Below, in pieces: positions 46,600 to 57,947 of a stretch of DNA of 64,000 nucleotides. The notes beneath the pieces were generated by a model that searched no databases, was not told where the DNA came from, and saw nothing but the letters and a program-made list of their open reading frames with translations. Within the stretch, counting starts at the first letter, position 1. Every line of letters starts with the position of its first letter. Source of the stretch: Inia geoffrensis (Eukaryota > Chordata > Mammalia > Artiodactyla > Iniidae). The stretch lies in assembly GCA_036417435.1 (NCBI GenBank), contig CM070902.1, positions 41,686,600 to 41,750,599 on the forward strand. Direction: 5' to 3'. The translations under genes were made by a program, and so were the position numbers.

Positions 46600-46775
46600 A
46601 CTAAGAAAGATCACATGCATCATTAAATCCCAAGAATAACCCTATGGTGTTTACAGATTAGGAAACTGAGGCTTAGAGAAGTGGTTAAGTACACTTATCC
46701 ACATCACAAGGCTACTATAAATGGCAGGTCCAGAATTTAGAATTAAATGTTCTGAACCTAAGGACAGCTCTCTTC
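46600..46775 (-). mobile_element. MIR SINE, minus strand
   Basis: Core complement 'ttacagattaggaaactgaggcttagagaagtggttaagt' and outer part 'tggcaggtccagaatttagaattaaatg'. Confidence 0.75.
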
Positions 46776-47614
46776 CCCCTACAGCAGGGCTGCCCTTTAT
46801 GGTAATTCTCTCCTTCCCTGGGTCTTTGCCCCTGATTTGGGGGACTCCATTCCCAAGACTTCCAAAGGCTCCTTATCATGGTGGCTCCTCTAGACTTGCT
46901 TTTCTCCTCCTTTTCCTCCCTCAGCAGAGATCCAGCCAAGGCAAAGCCCTCAGCTGAGGCCCAGGACAAAAAGGTCTGTCTGGTTGTGTGAGCACAGATT
47001 TTGCCATACTGCCACTCTGACCCTGAAACATGGATTATCTTTCAAATGGAAGTAGTCTGGATTCTTGCCCCTTTCCTCTATCATTTTAGTCCACAAGCTC
47101 CACCCCGTCTCCTGGCATCCTGGCTCTCACTTCATCTTGGAACTAGTTTGGATTGAGGTAGGGAACAGTAACAGGTCAGCCCAACCCTCTATGAGGGGGT
47201 TGGAAATGCCCCAGGTCATGGTGCCTCTTTGTGACTGGTGAGTGCTTGCATTGCTCTTTTCACAGAAACATTCTTTAGTTTGATTGAAGAGTGTGTCATG
47301 TGGGAACTTTTAGCACCAAATCCAGGTCAATAAAGGAGGTATTTTCAGTTGGGAGAAAAGATGATTTTGGCTCCTTTTGGCTCATACCAAGTATGCACTT
47401 AATCTACCAACATAGTTCCTCTTAGAGCTTGAGAAAATGAGCTCTGGACAGGAATGAGGAATTGGTTATGATGGAAGCACATTCCATAGGAATCTCTGTC
47501 CCAGGGGATCCTCAGAAGATCTCTGTCTGAGGACAGATTTTAGTGACATCTAATGACATTTGTTTACATGACAGAGGTTTATTGGAAATCTGTGTGCCAA
47601 GTTGAGTGCTCATG
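46776..47614. other. Single-copy sequence, nothing recognised
   Basis: Open frames on both strands at 46715-46969 mirror each other and show no domain. Confidence 0.35.
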
Positions 47615-47860
47615 GCTCTAATTACAGAAACTCCAACTCAACATGGCTTAAACAACAAAAGATTATATCATTTAGACAGGAAGGTCAGGGTTAGGGTAGG
47701 TCTTGGGCATGGAATGTGAGGCATCTGTCTCTTCTCTGTGATTCTCTTAGTTTTTCCCTCCTTGTGTGTGATGGTGATTTTCATTTATTTCTTTTGTGTT
47801 TTCTTCATAGCTGGCTCTCTTTAAGGTCATTACATTCTTCCATGATCATGTCCAGATAAA
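47615..47860. repeat. Ancient interspersed repeat, family unresolved
   Basis: Reads 'ctaattacagaaactccaactcaacatggcttaaacaac', a common ancient pattern that ends in a decayed remainder. It may belong to the same family as 41100-41500. Confidence 0.35.
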
Positions 47861-47899
47861 GACAGAGAGAAAGAAGAACAATCACCATGTGTCACACAC

Positions 47900-48090
47900 T
47901 TCGCTAAAGAGGTTATGTAACCTCATATGTTACCTCATTTCCTCCTCACAACAGCCTATATGGTAAATACTATTATTTTACCCATTGTACAGATGAGAAG
48001 ACTGAGGTTCAGAGAGGTGCCCAATATCACACAGCTAATAAGTGATGTGGAACTCTAGCCCAAATCTGCTCACCTGTATACATAGGTTCC
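47900..48090 (-). mobile_element. MIR SINE, minus strand
   Basis: Core complement 'acccattgtacagatgagaagactgaggttcagagaggtgcccaatatcacacagctaataagtg'. Confidence 0.82.
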
Positions 48091-48214
48091 CAGGATTCTA
48101 GTCTCCCAATACTGGGTTTCCATTTCATGGTTGAAAGATACCACATGCTTTAACGACCTGATGATCCGGTAACAAAGTTGACATGTGATAATCAAAATTG
48201 CAGATCTAAAGCAG

Positions 48215-48400
48215 GAGTTTGCTAACTTTTTCTATAAAGGAGTGGATTATAAGTATTTTCAGCTTTGCAGGCCATTGAGTCTCTGTTGTAGCTGCTCAAC
48301 TCTGCCCCTGTAGAGAGATCAGCCACAGATGACACAGAAATTGATGAATGTGGCTCTGTTAACAAAACTTCATTTACAGAAACAGAAGTTTTCCAGTTCT
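48215..48400. mobile_element. MER3-like hAT element
   Basis: The sequence 'caggagtttgctaactttttctataaaggagtggattataagtattttcagctttgcaggcca' is the MER3 end, in the opposite orientation to the copy at 44650. Its other end near 48370 is 'aacaaaacttcatttacagaaac'. Confidence 0.65.
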
Positions 48401-48659
48401 GAATCTTAACAAAGCAAGCCTCTGAAGATACGGTATTTGAATTTTCTGGCATTCAGGATTCTGGGGAAAGGGAAACTTGTGGCAAACACTGCATCCCTGA
48501 GTCCTTTACTTCCTTCTTTGAGTTCATAACTGTGGTCATCTTCTGTCTGCCTTCCCGCTGGGACATTGTGTGTGAAGTCCCACTCTGTGCCTTTACTTGC
48601 ATTCTCCCAGTCACCTTCATCAATGCCTATGCTCATTTCTCATACCCCATGCACATTTC
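48401..48659. other. Single-copy sequence, nothing recognised
   Basis: No supported feature. Confidence 0.3.
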
Positions 48660-48960
48660 ACTTCCTCCCCAAAGGACCTCTCTGACTGGTTTTAATCCCC
48701 TTGAACTCTACCCACCATACACAGCAAGCTAAGAGGTGTTCCAAAAGCAAATCTGACATGGCTTTCCTGATTGGCACTCTCCAGCAGCTTCCCATTATCT
48801 GTAAGATAAAATCTGAGCTTCTCACCAAACAGAGTAAAGCTTGCAAGCTCTGACTGCCCTACTTGATTCTCCTCAACTAAGACCTGCTGTCCTAGTAACA
48901 CCAAAGTGCTTTTGGCACACACCTTACTCATGCCCTGGGTTCTTAATCACCTGGATAACT
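48660..48960 (+). mobile_element. Possible L2 fragment
   Basis: The pattern 'gcaaatctgacatggctttcc...cagcagcttcccattatctgtaagataaaatctgagcttctcacc' follows the L2 3' region order. It is strongly diverged. Confidence 0.45.
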
Positions 48961-49679
48961 CTGACTGGGGTGTGATTTCAACTTGCACCACTCAGATGTG
49001 CAAGGATAAAACTCTCCTCCTTTTTCTATGTTCTCCAGGAACCCTGGTTCCTTATTTCTAGTTTACTCAGAAATTCCCATTTCTGTTCATGGTGGAAAAA
49101 TTTTTCCTGCCACTTTATAGCAACTCAGTCATTTCTGGACTTAAACATGGTTAACTCAGGATGCCAATGTGGTTAATTTAAGACTCTTCCTCCTACCCTG
49201 TCCTCCAGGGTGATTGGAGTTGCCAAGGGGATGATGTACCTCCTCGGCAACATAGGAAGGCATTTGCTGGACCCTGTGCCTCATTTCTTTTTGGTGGCTG
49301 CTTCCTTCTTTTGAGGCTGCATCTGTTGCAGTCTGTGATCCTGCTCTTGATTCCAGGGTCTACACATGACACACCTTTCTCCTCTCCCCAGCTGGTTGGA
49401 CTTTTATCTTCTTTGGGGTGAAAAGCTGTTCTGTCATTATTCATTCTTTCCTACTCTCTGGATTGTGGTATAACGTCTGCTTTGCATCATTCAGTTATTC
49501 TCTAGAAATGAACAGGCAAGTTTTTGAAATTCCCTCGAACGCAATCAGCCAACCAAATCCTCAAAGTTTTCTCCCTGGAAGGGTGACTTTTCAAATCTAA
49601 GAATTTGACTCTGTGTTTTCAATTCTATCCCCTCCCCATGAGGCTCATGCAATATAGAGGGCTTTTGCTCCTGGCTGAC
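48961..49679. other. Single-copy sequence, nothing recognised
   Basis: No supported feature. Confidence 0.35.
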
Positions 49680-49960
49680 ATCTCTCAAAATATTAATGCT
49701 CAGCATATAGTATGTTACCTCTACCATGAAGCCTTCGCTTATCTCTCTTCTCTGTACTCTCACAATGCCTTGCCAACAGCCCTATTTGTAGCCCTGTGTT
49801 CTATTACAATTGTCCATTTATTTGTCATCTCCCAAACAAAGTATGGTCATCTTAAAGACAAAGGTAATGCTTTTTAATTCTTTATTTTTCCAGGGCTTAA
49901 TACAGTTACTTGCATACTATAGCTGCTAAAAAATATTTTTTTTGTTGATGGAGTAACCCA
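49680..49960 (+). mobile_element. L2 3' end
   Basis: The blocks 'gtccatttatttgtcatctcccaaacaaag' and 'ttccagggcttaatacagttacttgcatactatagctgctaaaaaatatt' match the L2 3'UTR through its terminus. Confidence 0.6.
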
Positions 49961-50849
49961 TGCAGCATCCCCTTCAGTTCATGTCAGTTATCTACTTCGT
50001 ATTGTTAACTAGATTTCAAGGCTGCATTTTATCTTTTCAGTTAGTCATAAAGTCCTTGAAGTCACCTGTAGTGTTAATATAACTATATTTTTCTTTTTAT
50101 TTTCCTACAATACCCCATATAGAATTAGGTATACATAAATACTTGTTTTGTTGATTATTAAAATGACTTCTCCCTTTATAGGAGAAAATAAGTACATGCA
50201 ATTTATAGTAACATTCTAATTTTGTTCTTCAGGTAGGTCATGTTGACTTTGCTGTGTTATATATCATCGTTGGCATTTTAGTAATTAGATATTTGTCAGA
50301 TCTCCCAGACTATATGCCTGTGTTTATTTTAAGCCCCTCTGTTCAGCAACTCCAGCAGCGGTTTGTGCTGGAGGGAAATTTAATAAGCATTGAATGATGA
50401 TCAGATATTGGTTGACTTCCACAAAATGAGCTCTCTAACCATTCCCTGGTCTGTCCCTGAGAACTTGTCTAAATTGGAGAGGACGTGCTATGCATTTCGC
50501 ATGTCCCCTTCACCTCATATTTGGTCAGGGAAATATAGTGTTAAGAAATTATGTTAATTAGCTTTGGGACATGGCGCTAGTTACTTCCTTTATTTGGAAA
50601 CAAGTTTGCTCATCTGTAAAGAAAAGAGGGAAGACAGTATGATCTCTGATTTCTCTCCATGGAGTATAAGACTCTTGCTTTAGATGTAGGAAGTAGGTAC
50701 TTGGAGAAGGAAATGGGGAACCGGCAAAGGGTTGACAATGGAATAGCTGCCTTACTGAGTCAGCTGCTTCACTCTGAAAACCAGTTAGGAGTGCAATGTT
50801 GATTGAGCAGCGACATAGGGGTGCTGAGAAGCCAAGGGTTCCAGAAAAT
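49961..50849. other. Single-copy AT-rich sequence, nothing recognised
   Basis: No supported feature. Confidence 0.35.
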
Positions 50850-51065
50850 ATCATCTAGTGCTTACCAGATGCCAATCACCATGCTGGCCACTTTCACATA
50901 AGTAATGCTTACAACAAGCCTAAGAGAAGGTTTTAAATTATTTTTGCCATCCTTATTTATAAAACAAGGAAACAGGGATTCACTGAGGTCAAACAATGTG
51001 CACAAAACACACAGCTAAAATATGGCAGATCCAGGATTGGAACCCACATCTAACTCTAAATTTAT
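50850..51065 (-). mobile_element. MIR SINE, minus strand
   Basis: Reads 'cttaccagatgccaatcaccatgctggcc', the core 'ttataaaacaaggaaacagggattcactgaggtcaaacaatgtgc' and 'acacagctaaaatatggcagatccaggattggaaccca'. Confidence 0.8.
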
Positions 51066-51289
51066 CCACTCTCTTTCCCATTCTGCTGTGTGATTCCCAG
51101 CACCGGTAATAGCCCTCTATCTTTATTTAAACAACAATGTGATTTTAGTACATGTCATTGGAGGCAACCAGGAGCATCATTAACACTTTGGGCCACAAGA
51201 GTACCATTTAACACAATGAAGCAGATATCTTTTCATACAAATAATTTACTTGTACCAAAGTTTTCCACTTGAGCATATGAAGTGGCTTG

Positions 51290-51720
51290 GGCTAATGTAT
51301 TATTTTATATTAATGAGGTGGTTGGAACTCAATGTATTTAAGGTTTATGAACTTTCAGATGAGCTTCCAAACATTTTATTTATTTTCTAGTGGGTTTCAA
51401 ATAAAATATAACCTATATGATTCTTATTCATTTACACATTTGCTCTCATAAAAGCTGTCTGGATGAATTATTTAATGTCCACTGCTTATGTTCTTCTTTA
51501 AAGGCCATTTGAATTGTCTTTTTAAAGCAGAATGTGTTGATTTTGATGCCAAGTGTAAATGAATTTGAACTATAAAGAAGTTTGGAATTTAGGGTGAAAC
51601 ATTGAACTCGGGAGGCCCTAGTCGGCTTCCAACCTTGGCAAATGCATTCTTTAACCTCTAAAGCAGTTATATCAGAGCAATCCAGAGGGATAACATGACT
51701 CTAATGGAAGTTGTCAACAA
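51290..51720. other. Repeat-free AT-rich block, candidate conserved non-coding element
   Basis: In a window full of repeats this block lacks any that I recognise, has no open frame and is AT-rich with several TAAT/ATTA and TTTAATG-type words (for example 'gaattatttaatgtccactg' at 51466-51485). Such composition is typical of developmental enhancers, but from one sequence I cannot show conservation or function. Confidence 0.3.
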
Positions 51721-51969
51721 AATTGAAAAGAAAAAAAAGAAAGTGTAACTTAAAATCCAGAACTTGAGAGATCCGTAGCTCTAAACAACTGAGGCATAAA
51801 ACTCAAGAAGACTTCAAACAGCTTTACTCTGCTGACCAATCTATCTTCTGATAGCATGTAAAACCCAGGCTGAGAAGAGTGTGCCTAAGGGTTTCAGGGC
51901 AGTAATTACAAGAATGATTTTGCTAAAGGAGCTGCCTGGCATTCAAAAAAGAAAAGTAAGGCATGAGGG

Positions 51970-51983
51970 AGAATGAGAGAGCG

Positions 51984-52033
<50 letters not shown>

Positions 52034-52155
52034 AGAGAAAGTCAGAAGGATAGAGATTGAGAGATAGAGTTACAGAGATGAAGGAAGGGAGGGAGAGAGA
52101 GAAGGAGGGAGAGAGAGGGAGGGAAAAGAGAGGAGAGGGATAGAGGGGAGTGGGG
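51970..52155. repeat. Large (GA)n / purine-rich tract
   Basis: A pure GA array at about 51986-52026 extends into GGGA, GGAA and GAGATAGA units to about 52155. The plus strand is almost entirely purine, so triplex or slipped structures are possible. Confidence 0.95.
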
Positions 52156-52169
52156 GCTGTATTTAAAGA

Positions 52170-52370
52170 TTAAAGATGGGTTTGACTTCTGGTTCTGCTA
52201 TTAACATCTTATAAAATGTCTAGCAGATCATTTGGACCAGTCTGAACCTCAGTTTCCTCATATGTATAACAGGAATGAGGATTCCAGGACTCACAGTGTA
52301 GGATTAATTAAGGTGGTGAATGTGAACAATTCTGAAGCTGTAAAGGGTGATGCAAATGTGAAGATTGTTA
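52170..52370 (+). mobile_element. MIR SINE
   Basis: Blocks 'gacttctggttctgctattaac', 'gaacctcagtttcctcatatgtataacaggaatgagg' and 'gtaggattaattaaggtggtg' follow the plus-strand MIR. Confidence 0.75.
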
Positions 52371-52549
52371 ACCCCTACTCCCTAATGCTGATACTCAATC
52401 CTTATCTCCTTGTTACTCATCCTCTCCCTTAATTGGCCTGTGTTACTCCTCTGACCACAGGTAAATCTTTCCACGTTGCTCTAGATCTCATGCCTAGATT
52501 CCATCTCCTTCTGTTGGTTTTCACTCTATTGTTTATTTCTGCTCTTCTC

Positions 52550-53740
52550 TATGCTTTCAATTGGTTGTTTATTTTTAGATCCTTTTTAGGAGACTTTAAA
52601 TATCCTTTGACCTTCTAGTTGTCTCTGGGCACCATTCCATATTTAGGATGCTTGAAAAATACATATACACACTGCCTTCATGTATTCACCTCTAAAACTC
52701 TTCTCAACCCATTCTCACATGGCTACTACCACTTCCCACTCTTCTACCACCCCCCTAAAAATTGTCTTTCCCAAGTTCACCAAATGGTCTCCATAGGTCA
52801 GAGTCCAATGGACAGTTTTTGTTCTCATCTAATGTGACTTTTTTGCATTCCACACTATCAGTCACCCCTTCCTTCTTGAAATACCCTTTTGTTGGGGCTT
52901 CTGTGATTTCAAACTCTCCAGGTGTTTTTGCTAGCTCTCTAGAAGCTCCTTTTTGGATGGTTTATTCTCTTCCTCCCAAACTCTGTATGTTGGAATATCT
53001 TTGGTAACAGTGCTGGGATTCTTCTCTTCTCTGTCCACACTCCCCTCCAGGCAACAGAAAGCTTCTATGTACCAAACGTTTTCCAGTTCATCCCTCTTCC
53101 AGCCTCTCTCTCATCCAGGCTCACATTTCCATGCCATCTCAGCAATTCTACTTGAATATCACCCAGATATCTTAAAATGAATATGTTCAAAATGGAACCC
53201 ATGGTTTTCTTCCAGATATATTTTTCTCTCAAGCTTCCCCAGCTCCATAAATGACCAGTTGCTCATTTCTGAAACCTGGGAGTTATTCTTGATACCTCCT
53301 CTCCTTCACTGCTCACATTAAATTCAATACCTAGTCCTGTTAATTCATCTTTCAAAACACTTTTGAGTTGGCCCACTGATGTCACTCTAGTTCAAGTCAC
53401 CATTATTTCTCACCTGCACTAGGGTGCTGATTTCCCCACTTTTTCTGTTGTCCTTGATTCTATTCTTCACACAGCAATGAGTAGAGATATTAAAAAAAAA
53501 TGATATTCCAAAAAAGCAAAGTTTTTATGCCATTCTCCAATTAAAATCCTTTAATGGGGATTCCAATAGTGCTTATTAGGATATCCAACATTTTTATGAC
53601 AATCTGCAAGGTTCTACATGATCTGACCTTTGCCTGTCTCCCTCTAACCTCATCTCACTCATCACTGATTGTCTTATTCACTGCCAATCATTTTTGCCTT
53701 GGAAGTCTAGAGCTTAAAATTTTCCTGTGTTGCCAAGGCC
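52550..53740 (+). mobile_element. Long L2 fragment (ORF2 3' part and 3'UTR)
   Basis: This is about 1.2 kb of L2. The reverse-transcriptase region is recognisable as 'cacactatcagtcaccccttccttcttgaaat' (52851-52882), then 'agatatcttaaaatgaatatgttcaaaatggaaccc' and 'cctgggagttattcttgatacctcctc' (53275-53302). The 3' portion has 'caccattatttctcacctgcactagg' and 'caaggttctacatgatctgacctttgcctg'. Short frames at 52762-53007 and 52953-53180 are decayed L2 protein. L2 protein probably mobilised MIR. Confidence 0.75.
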
Positions 53741-53924
53741 AAAGCAGTATAAAGGATTCAGAGTTGTGATGCCAGAAAGTAAGAAATATCTTTTCTTTTA
53801 ACTTTTGTAGAAAGTATTTTTATATGTGGATTCCAAGAAGATTTGGGGAGAAAGGAGAACATTTAACAAACATTGACAAATGAGATTTTCAAGGGCTTCT
53901 TTTCATTTGTGATAAAATAGTAGA
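53741..53924. other. Single-copy spacer
   Basis: No supported feature. Confidence 0.3.
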
Positions 53925-54035
53925 GCTGGGAGGGAGCCTAGAGATCATCTAATTCAACATCTTGCTTTGGAAGATGAAGAGACAGAGGTTCAGAGAAGTG
54001 AAATGACTTCATGAGATCACAGGACTTGTTAAGTT
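53925..54035 (-). mobile_element. MIR-family (MIR3-like) fragment
   Basis: Reads 'agagctgggagggagcctagagatcatctaattcaacatc' followed by 'gatgaagagacagaggttcagagaagtgaaatgac', a well-known ancient SINE pattern. Confidence 0.65.
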
Positions 54036-54529
54036 TCATATAATGTAAATAACTTTTGTATTAGGTATAACTTTGAGTGGACCAAATTTACCTTTCTTAT
54101 GCTAGTTATCTTTTGGTCTTCAAATGCTTCACTGTTCTTATCATGGAAAAAACTGTCATATGTGTGCTCCTTTGAATAAGTATAAGGAAGGGTATTGTAA
54201 AAACACCACTTATAGTTTAAATCTCATTCTTCAGTGAAAATAAAAGAAGGTTTCTTTCTTTAAGAAACGTTAGGCATAGTGAAGGAATACACTTTCCAGT
54301 TAGAGGAATCCAGAAGCCTTTTCCTCTTGTACCTAAAATCCTATCATTCACAGGATACCCAAGTATCAAGCTGGTGGTGAATGCAAAGAATCAGGATGTT
54401 TTTTCCCTAAGCCTCAGTTTCCCCATTTGTGGAACAAAGATAATGTTCATCTTATAAGTGTGTTTATGCCACAAAATATGGTGAAAAATAAGTAAGAAAT
54501 ATATTTGATGGCACCAAAAATCTTTTATT
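54036..54529. other. Mostly single-copy; short MIR core
   Basis: A MIR core piece 'cctaagcctcagtttccccatttgtggaacaaagataatg' lies at 54408-54448. Nothing else is recognised. Confidence 0.45.
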
Positions 54530-54597
54530 TTGCCCGTTTTGCTTTCTTGCTTCCTTGGTCTTTGCTTTCTTGCTTTCTTGCTTCCTTGGTCTTCCCT
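54530..54597. repeat. Pyrimidine-rich short tandem duplication
   Basis: The unit 'gctttcttgcttccttggtc' occurs twice (54541-54560 and about 54575-54593), separated by further 'tttgctttcttgc' units. Confidence 0.75.
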
Positions 54598-54633
54598 GTA
54601 AGTGAGGGCCCTGAGGATTATGCATGTATAGTC

Positions 54634-54680
54634 ACACACCTGCACGTACATACACACAAACACACACACACAAACATGTC
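54634..54680. repeat. Imperfect (CA)n microsatellite
   Basis: CA dinucleotides with AAAC and TACA interruptions. Confidence 0.8.
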
Positions 54681-54690
54681 AACACATGTG

Positions 54691-55052
54691 TGATCTTAGT
54701 CTGTTTGGGCTGCTATAACCAAGTACTAGAGACTGAGTGGCTTATAAACAATACAAATTTACTGCTCACAGTTCTGAGGCCAGGAAATCCAAGACCAAGA
54801 CACCATCAGATTCAGTGTCTGGTGTGGACCTGCTATCTCATAGATGGGCATCTTCTCACAGTAGCCTACCATGGCAGAAAGAGTAGGAAGTTCTCTGAAG
54901 TCTCTTTTATAAGGGCATTAGTTGTATTCATGAGGGCTCCACCTTCTTGCCTTGATCACCTCCCAAAGGCCCCAACTCCTAATACCATCACCTTGGGGGT
55001 TAGGTTTTAACATATGAATTTTAGGGGGGAAACAAATATTCAGTCTATAGCA
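54691..55052 (-). mobile_element. MST/MLT1-type MaLR solo LTR, minus strand
   Basis: Complement of a MaLR LTR: 'cttagtctgtttgggctgctataaccaagtac', 'cttataaacaatacaaatttactgctcacagttctgagg', 'ttcatgagggctccacc' and 'ctcctaataccatcaccttgggggttaggttttaacatatgaatttt'. The 'gggctcc' and 'taccatca' blocks favour MST over MLT1. Solo LTR, ancient. Confidence 0.85.
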
Positions 55053-55059
55053 TACACGT

Positions 55060-55225
55060 TCCATTGGAGCACTTATCATAATTGTAATTAAATAGTAATT
55101 TATTTAAATATACGACTAATGCCTGACTTTCTATCTGAACTCTAAGCTTTATGTAAGCAAGAACCATTCTTGCTCTGTTCTCTGTTGCATGTGAGCACCT
55201 ACAAATATGTGTCTATTCATGCTAT
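55060..55225 (+). mobile_element. L2 3' end
   Basis: Reads 'ggagcacttatcataattgtaattaaatagtaatttatttaaatatacgactaatgcctgactttc' and 'taagctttatgtaagcaagaaccattcttg', which follow the L2 3' consensus order. Confidence 0.68.
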
Positions 55226-55440
55226 ATTTATTTTTTGGGTGTTCATTTAAGTGCCAAACACTTTTCTAAGCTCTGAGTATCTGGTCATTTAATAAAGTCT
55301 CTGGCTTGTGGTGATTCATTCCAGTGGGGGAAGACAGATGATCACACATCCTTGTTCTTCCATTTACTAGCTGTGTGATTTTGGGCAAATTATTTAACCC
55401 ATCTGTGCCTCAACTTCTGATATGCAAGATGAGAGAGAAC
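55226..55440 (+). mobile_element. Ancient repeat and MIR SINE
   Basis: A well-kept MIR piece lies at 55345-55440 ('tccatttactagctgtgtgattttgggcaaattatttaacccatctgtgcctcaactt'). The preceding 'gtgccaaacacttttctaagctctgagtatc' is another old repeat of unresolved family. Confidence 0.65.
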
Positions 55441-55984
55441 TCTCCATGCGTCTCTCATGTTTTTGTACCTTTTGCTAACAGCCTTTGTTTTTGACCAAAT
55501 TTTCAAGTATACCTGTGTAGCAAACAGTCTTGGAAGGAATAGCATCTTCCTTTGTGGAGAGGACAGAGTTCTTTCCTGACCACTATAAGAAAAATAATGT
55601 CTCCCTCTGAGGCAAAATTTAGGCAGGTTTGACAGTGCCCTCATTATAAGATTGAGGGTTTCCTAAGCTCTCGTTCTATAAATGTCATACAAGGCCCCAG
55701 TGTACACAGCATCCACATGGATCTACCCGCCTCATCCCTGTGGGACTTGGGGGAACAAGGGTAACTGACACACACATGAAGCTCATGCCACCTGAAGTGC
55801 TGTGAGTAATAACATCCTTAGCTTCTGAGCCAGGAGTCTCATATCTTTTGACAGCATCTACATGTGACAGGTTGCCTTGTTAGCTGGCAAGCAGGGAAAA
55901 ACTCAGACTCTTCACAGTTCTCGATAATATTATTAATTCCTACTCCATAATGTCATTATGAGGATTAAGTGGAATAACACCTTT
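55441..55984. other. Single-copy sequence, nothing recognised
   Basis: No supported feature. Confidence 0.35.
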
Positions 55985-56765
55985 GTACTTGCAGTTATTT
56001 TGTCTGGAATGCTCCTTCCCCCATCCCTGATTGCCATGTGATATCTGCTCACTCATTCACTCACGACCTTTAGGCTTTTTCTTAGATATTACCTTCATAG
56101 TGAGGTCTGAACTCCCCTACCTAAAATGACAACTTCATCTATGTCAATCAGGGCTCAACCAGAGAAACAGAAGCAGTAGGAGATATATATTAAAGATGTA
56201 TCCCAAGGAATGGGTTTATGTAATTGTGGGCTGGCTAGGCAAGTCTGAAATCCATAAGGCCATCAGGGAGGGCAGGCTGGGGCTCTCAGGCAGAGCTGAT
56301 GTTGCAGTCCTCAGGTAGAACTTCTTCAGAAAACCTCAGCTCTACTCTTAGGGCCTTTCAACTATTTGAATCAGGCCCACACAGACTATCTAGGACAATC
56401 TCTTTTAATTAAAAGCAACTGATTATGGACTCTAATCACATCTACAAAATATCTTCCCAGTAACATCTAGATTAGTGCTTGATGCAATAAGGTGGGTGTG
56501 GCCTAGACAAGCTGACATATCAAAGGACAATCACACCTCAAATACTCCCTATTCTCTTCCTCTCTTTTGTTTTTTTGCTATAGCACGTCAGCGTCTAATT
56601 CACTATTTTACCAGTTGTGTTCCACCCCTACCAAAATGTAAACCTCACAAGGAGAGATATTTGACTGTTTGCTGTTGTATTGTCTGCACCTCCAATGCTG
56701 CTTGGCCTATAGCAGGAGATGGCCAAAAAATATTTGTTGAATGATTTAATGAATAACAGTGAATG
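55985..56765 (+). mobile_element. L2 3' region split by an MLT2 LTR
   Basis: Left part (55985-56145): 'ttgtctggaatgctccttcccc', 'ttcttagatattaccttcatagtgaggtctgaactcc'. Right part (56536-56765): 'aaaatgtaaacctcacaaggagagatatttgactgtttgc' and the L2 terminus 'aaatatttgttgaatgattt'. The order is collinear with one L2 3' end. Confidence 0.72.
56150..56535 (-). mobile_element. MLT2-type ERVL solo LTR, minus strand
   Basis: Complement of the family seen at 19199: 'cagggctcaaccagagaaacagaagcagtagg', 'attgtgggctggctaggcaagtctgaaatcc', 'ggcccacacagactatctaggacaatctc', 'ggactctaatcacatctac' and 'gacaagctgacatatcaaaggac'. It interrupts an L2. Confidence 0.78.
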
Positions 56766-57339
56766 CTTAGAGCTGGGCCTGATGCATGGTAAGTATGCAG
56801 TAAATGCTAGCTACTGGTACAATATATATGCACCTATTACCAAGATAAATATTTTGCATTTATGTGTCTCAACATTTTTTTCATACTTTCATTCTTTGAT
56901 TCTAGACATCTTCTCAAATGTGCTACCTGCCCTCCAGCAAAAGTCTGGCACTTTTTGCATGGCCTACCAGCCCCTGTAGGGTCTACCCTTTCTTTCATGT
57001 TCTCCAGCCCCACTTCCTCTGGTCTGAATTTCTTTAAGTCCCACAGTGCTCCGTGCTGTTCCTCCTACCTGTCTTCTTTTGCACAAACTGTGAATACCTT
57101 CCCCACTCTTGTATTCCCCTGGCTTATTTTCATTCCTCTTGTAACATTCAATTTGGGTGTTGACTCCTATTCAAGGTCCTTTCTGACCCCCAAAACTGAG
57201 TTCTCTTTTGTTCCTCCACTCTGTTCCGTGCCCAGCTCTGTTCTAACACTTAGCCAACCTTACCATTACCTCACTTCATGGTAAAATCCTTGCAGACAAG
57301 ATCATGTCATTCATCTCTGCATCTCCAGCATAAAGGGAT
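56766..57339 (+). mobile_element. Possible further L2-like sequence
   Basis: The pyrimidine-rich block 56905-57330 ('gctccgtgctgttcctcctacctgtcttcttttgcac', 'ggtaaaatccttgcagacaagatcatgtcattcatctctgcatctcc') has L2 3'-region flavour. It is diverged, and the boundary and orientation are tentative. The 140-codon open frame at 56862-57284 is probably chance. Confidence 0.4.
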
Positions 57340-57499
57340 GCCAGATAAATACACTTTGGACCAAATGAGTGATCTTGAATGAGGGTCTCCAAATGGTACA
57401 TGAAGAGCTGCTTTGCTCAACATTACCCGAGGGTGGTGCCCCTCCCCCACAATCCTCCTCCTGCCTGAGAAGCACCTGGGAGAATTTCAAGAATACACC

Positions 57500-57815
57500 T
57501 AGAGACTGCCATACAGAGTGAAGGCAGACAGAGAAAAACAAATGCCGTATATTAATGCATATATGTGGAATCTAGAAAAATGGTATAGATGATCTTATCT
57601 GCAAAGCAGAAATAGAGACACAGACGTAGAGAACAAATGTATGGATACCAAGGGTGGAAGGGGGAGGGTGGGAGGAATTGGGAGATTGGAATTGACACAT
57701 ATGCACTGTTGATACTATGTAAAAAATAGATAACTAATGAGAACATACTGTATAGCCCAGGGATCTCTACTTATGCTCTGTGATGACCTAACTGGGAAGG
57801 AAATCCAAAAAAGAG

Positions 57816-57878
<63 letters not shown>

Positions 57879-57930
57879 ACACAACATTGTAAAACAACTA
57901 TACTCCAATAAATATTAATTAAAAAAAAAA
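57500..57930 (+). mobile_element. 5'-truncated L1 3' end, first insertion in MER5A
   Basis: Starts 'ctagagactgccatacagagtgaag', the L1 ORF2 end, and runs through the 3'UTR to 'aactatactccaataaatatt' and an A run. The word 'aagaataca' before it (57491) and after its tail (57932) is the TSD. It includes a long (AT)n array. Confidence 0.88.
57819..57873. repeat. (AT)n microsatellite in an L1 3'UTR
   Basis: About 27 uninterrupted AT units follow 'agagggg', replacing the usual 'gatatatgtatacatatagc' stretch of the L1 3'UTR. Confidence 0.97.
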
Positions 57931-57947
57931 AAGAATACAGTGCCTGG

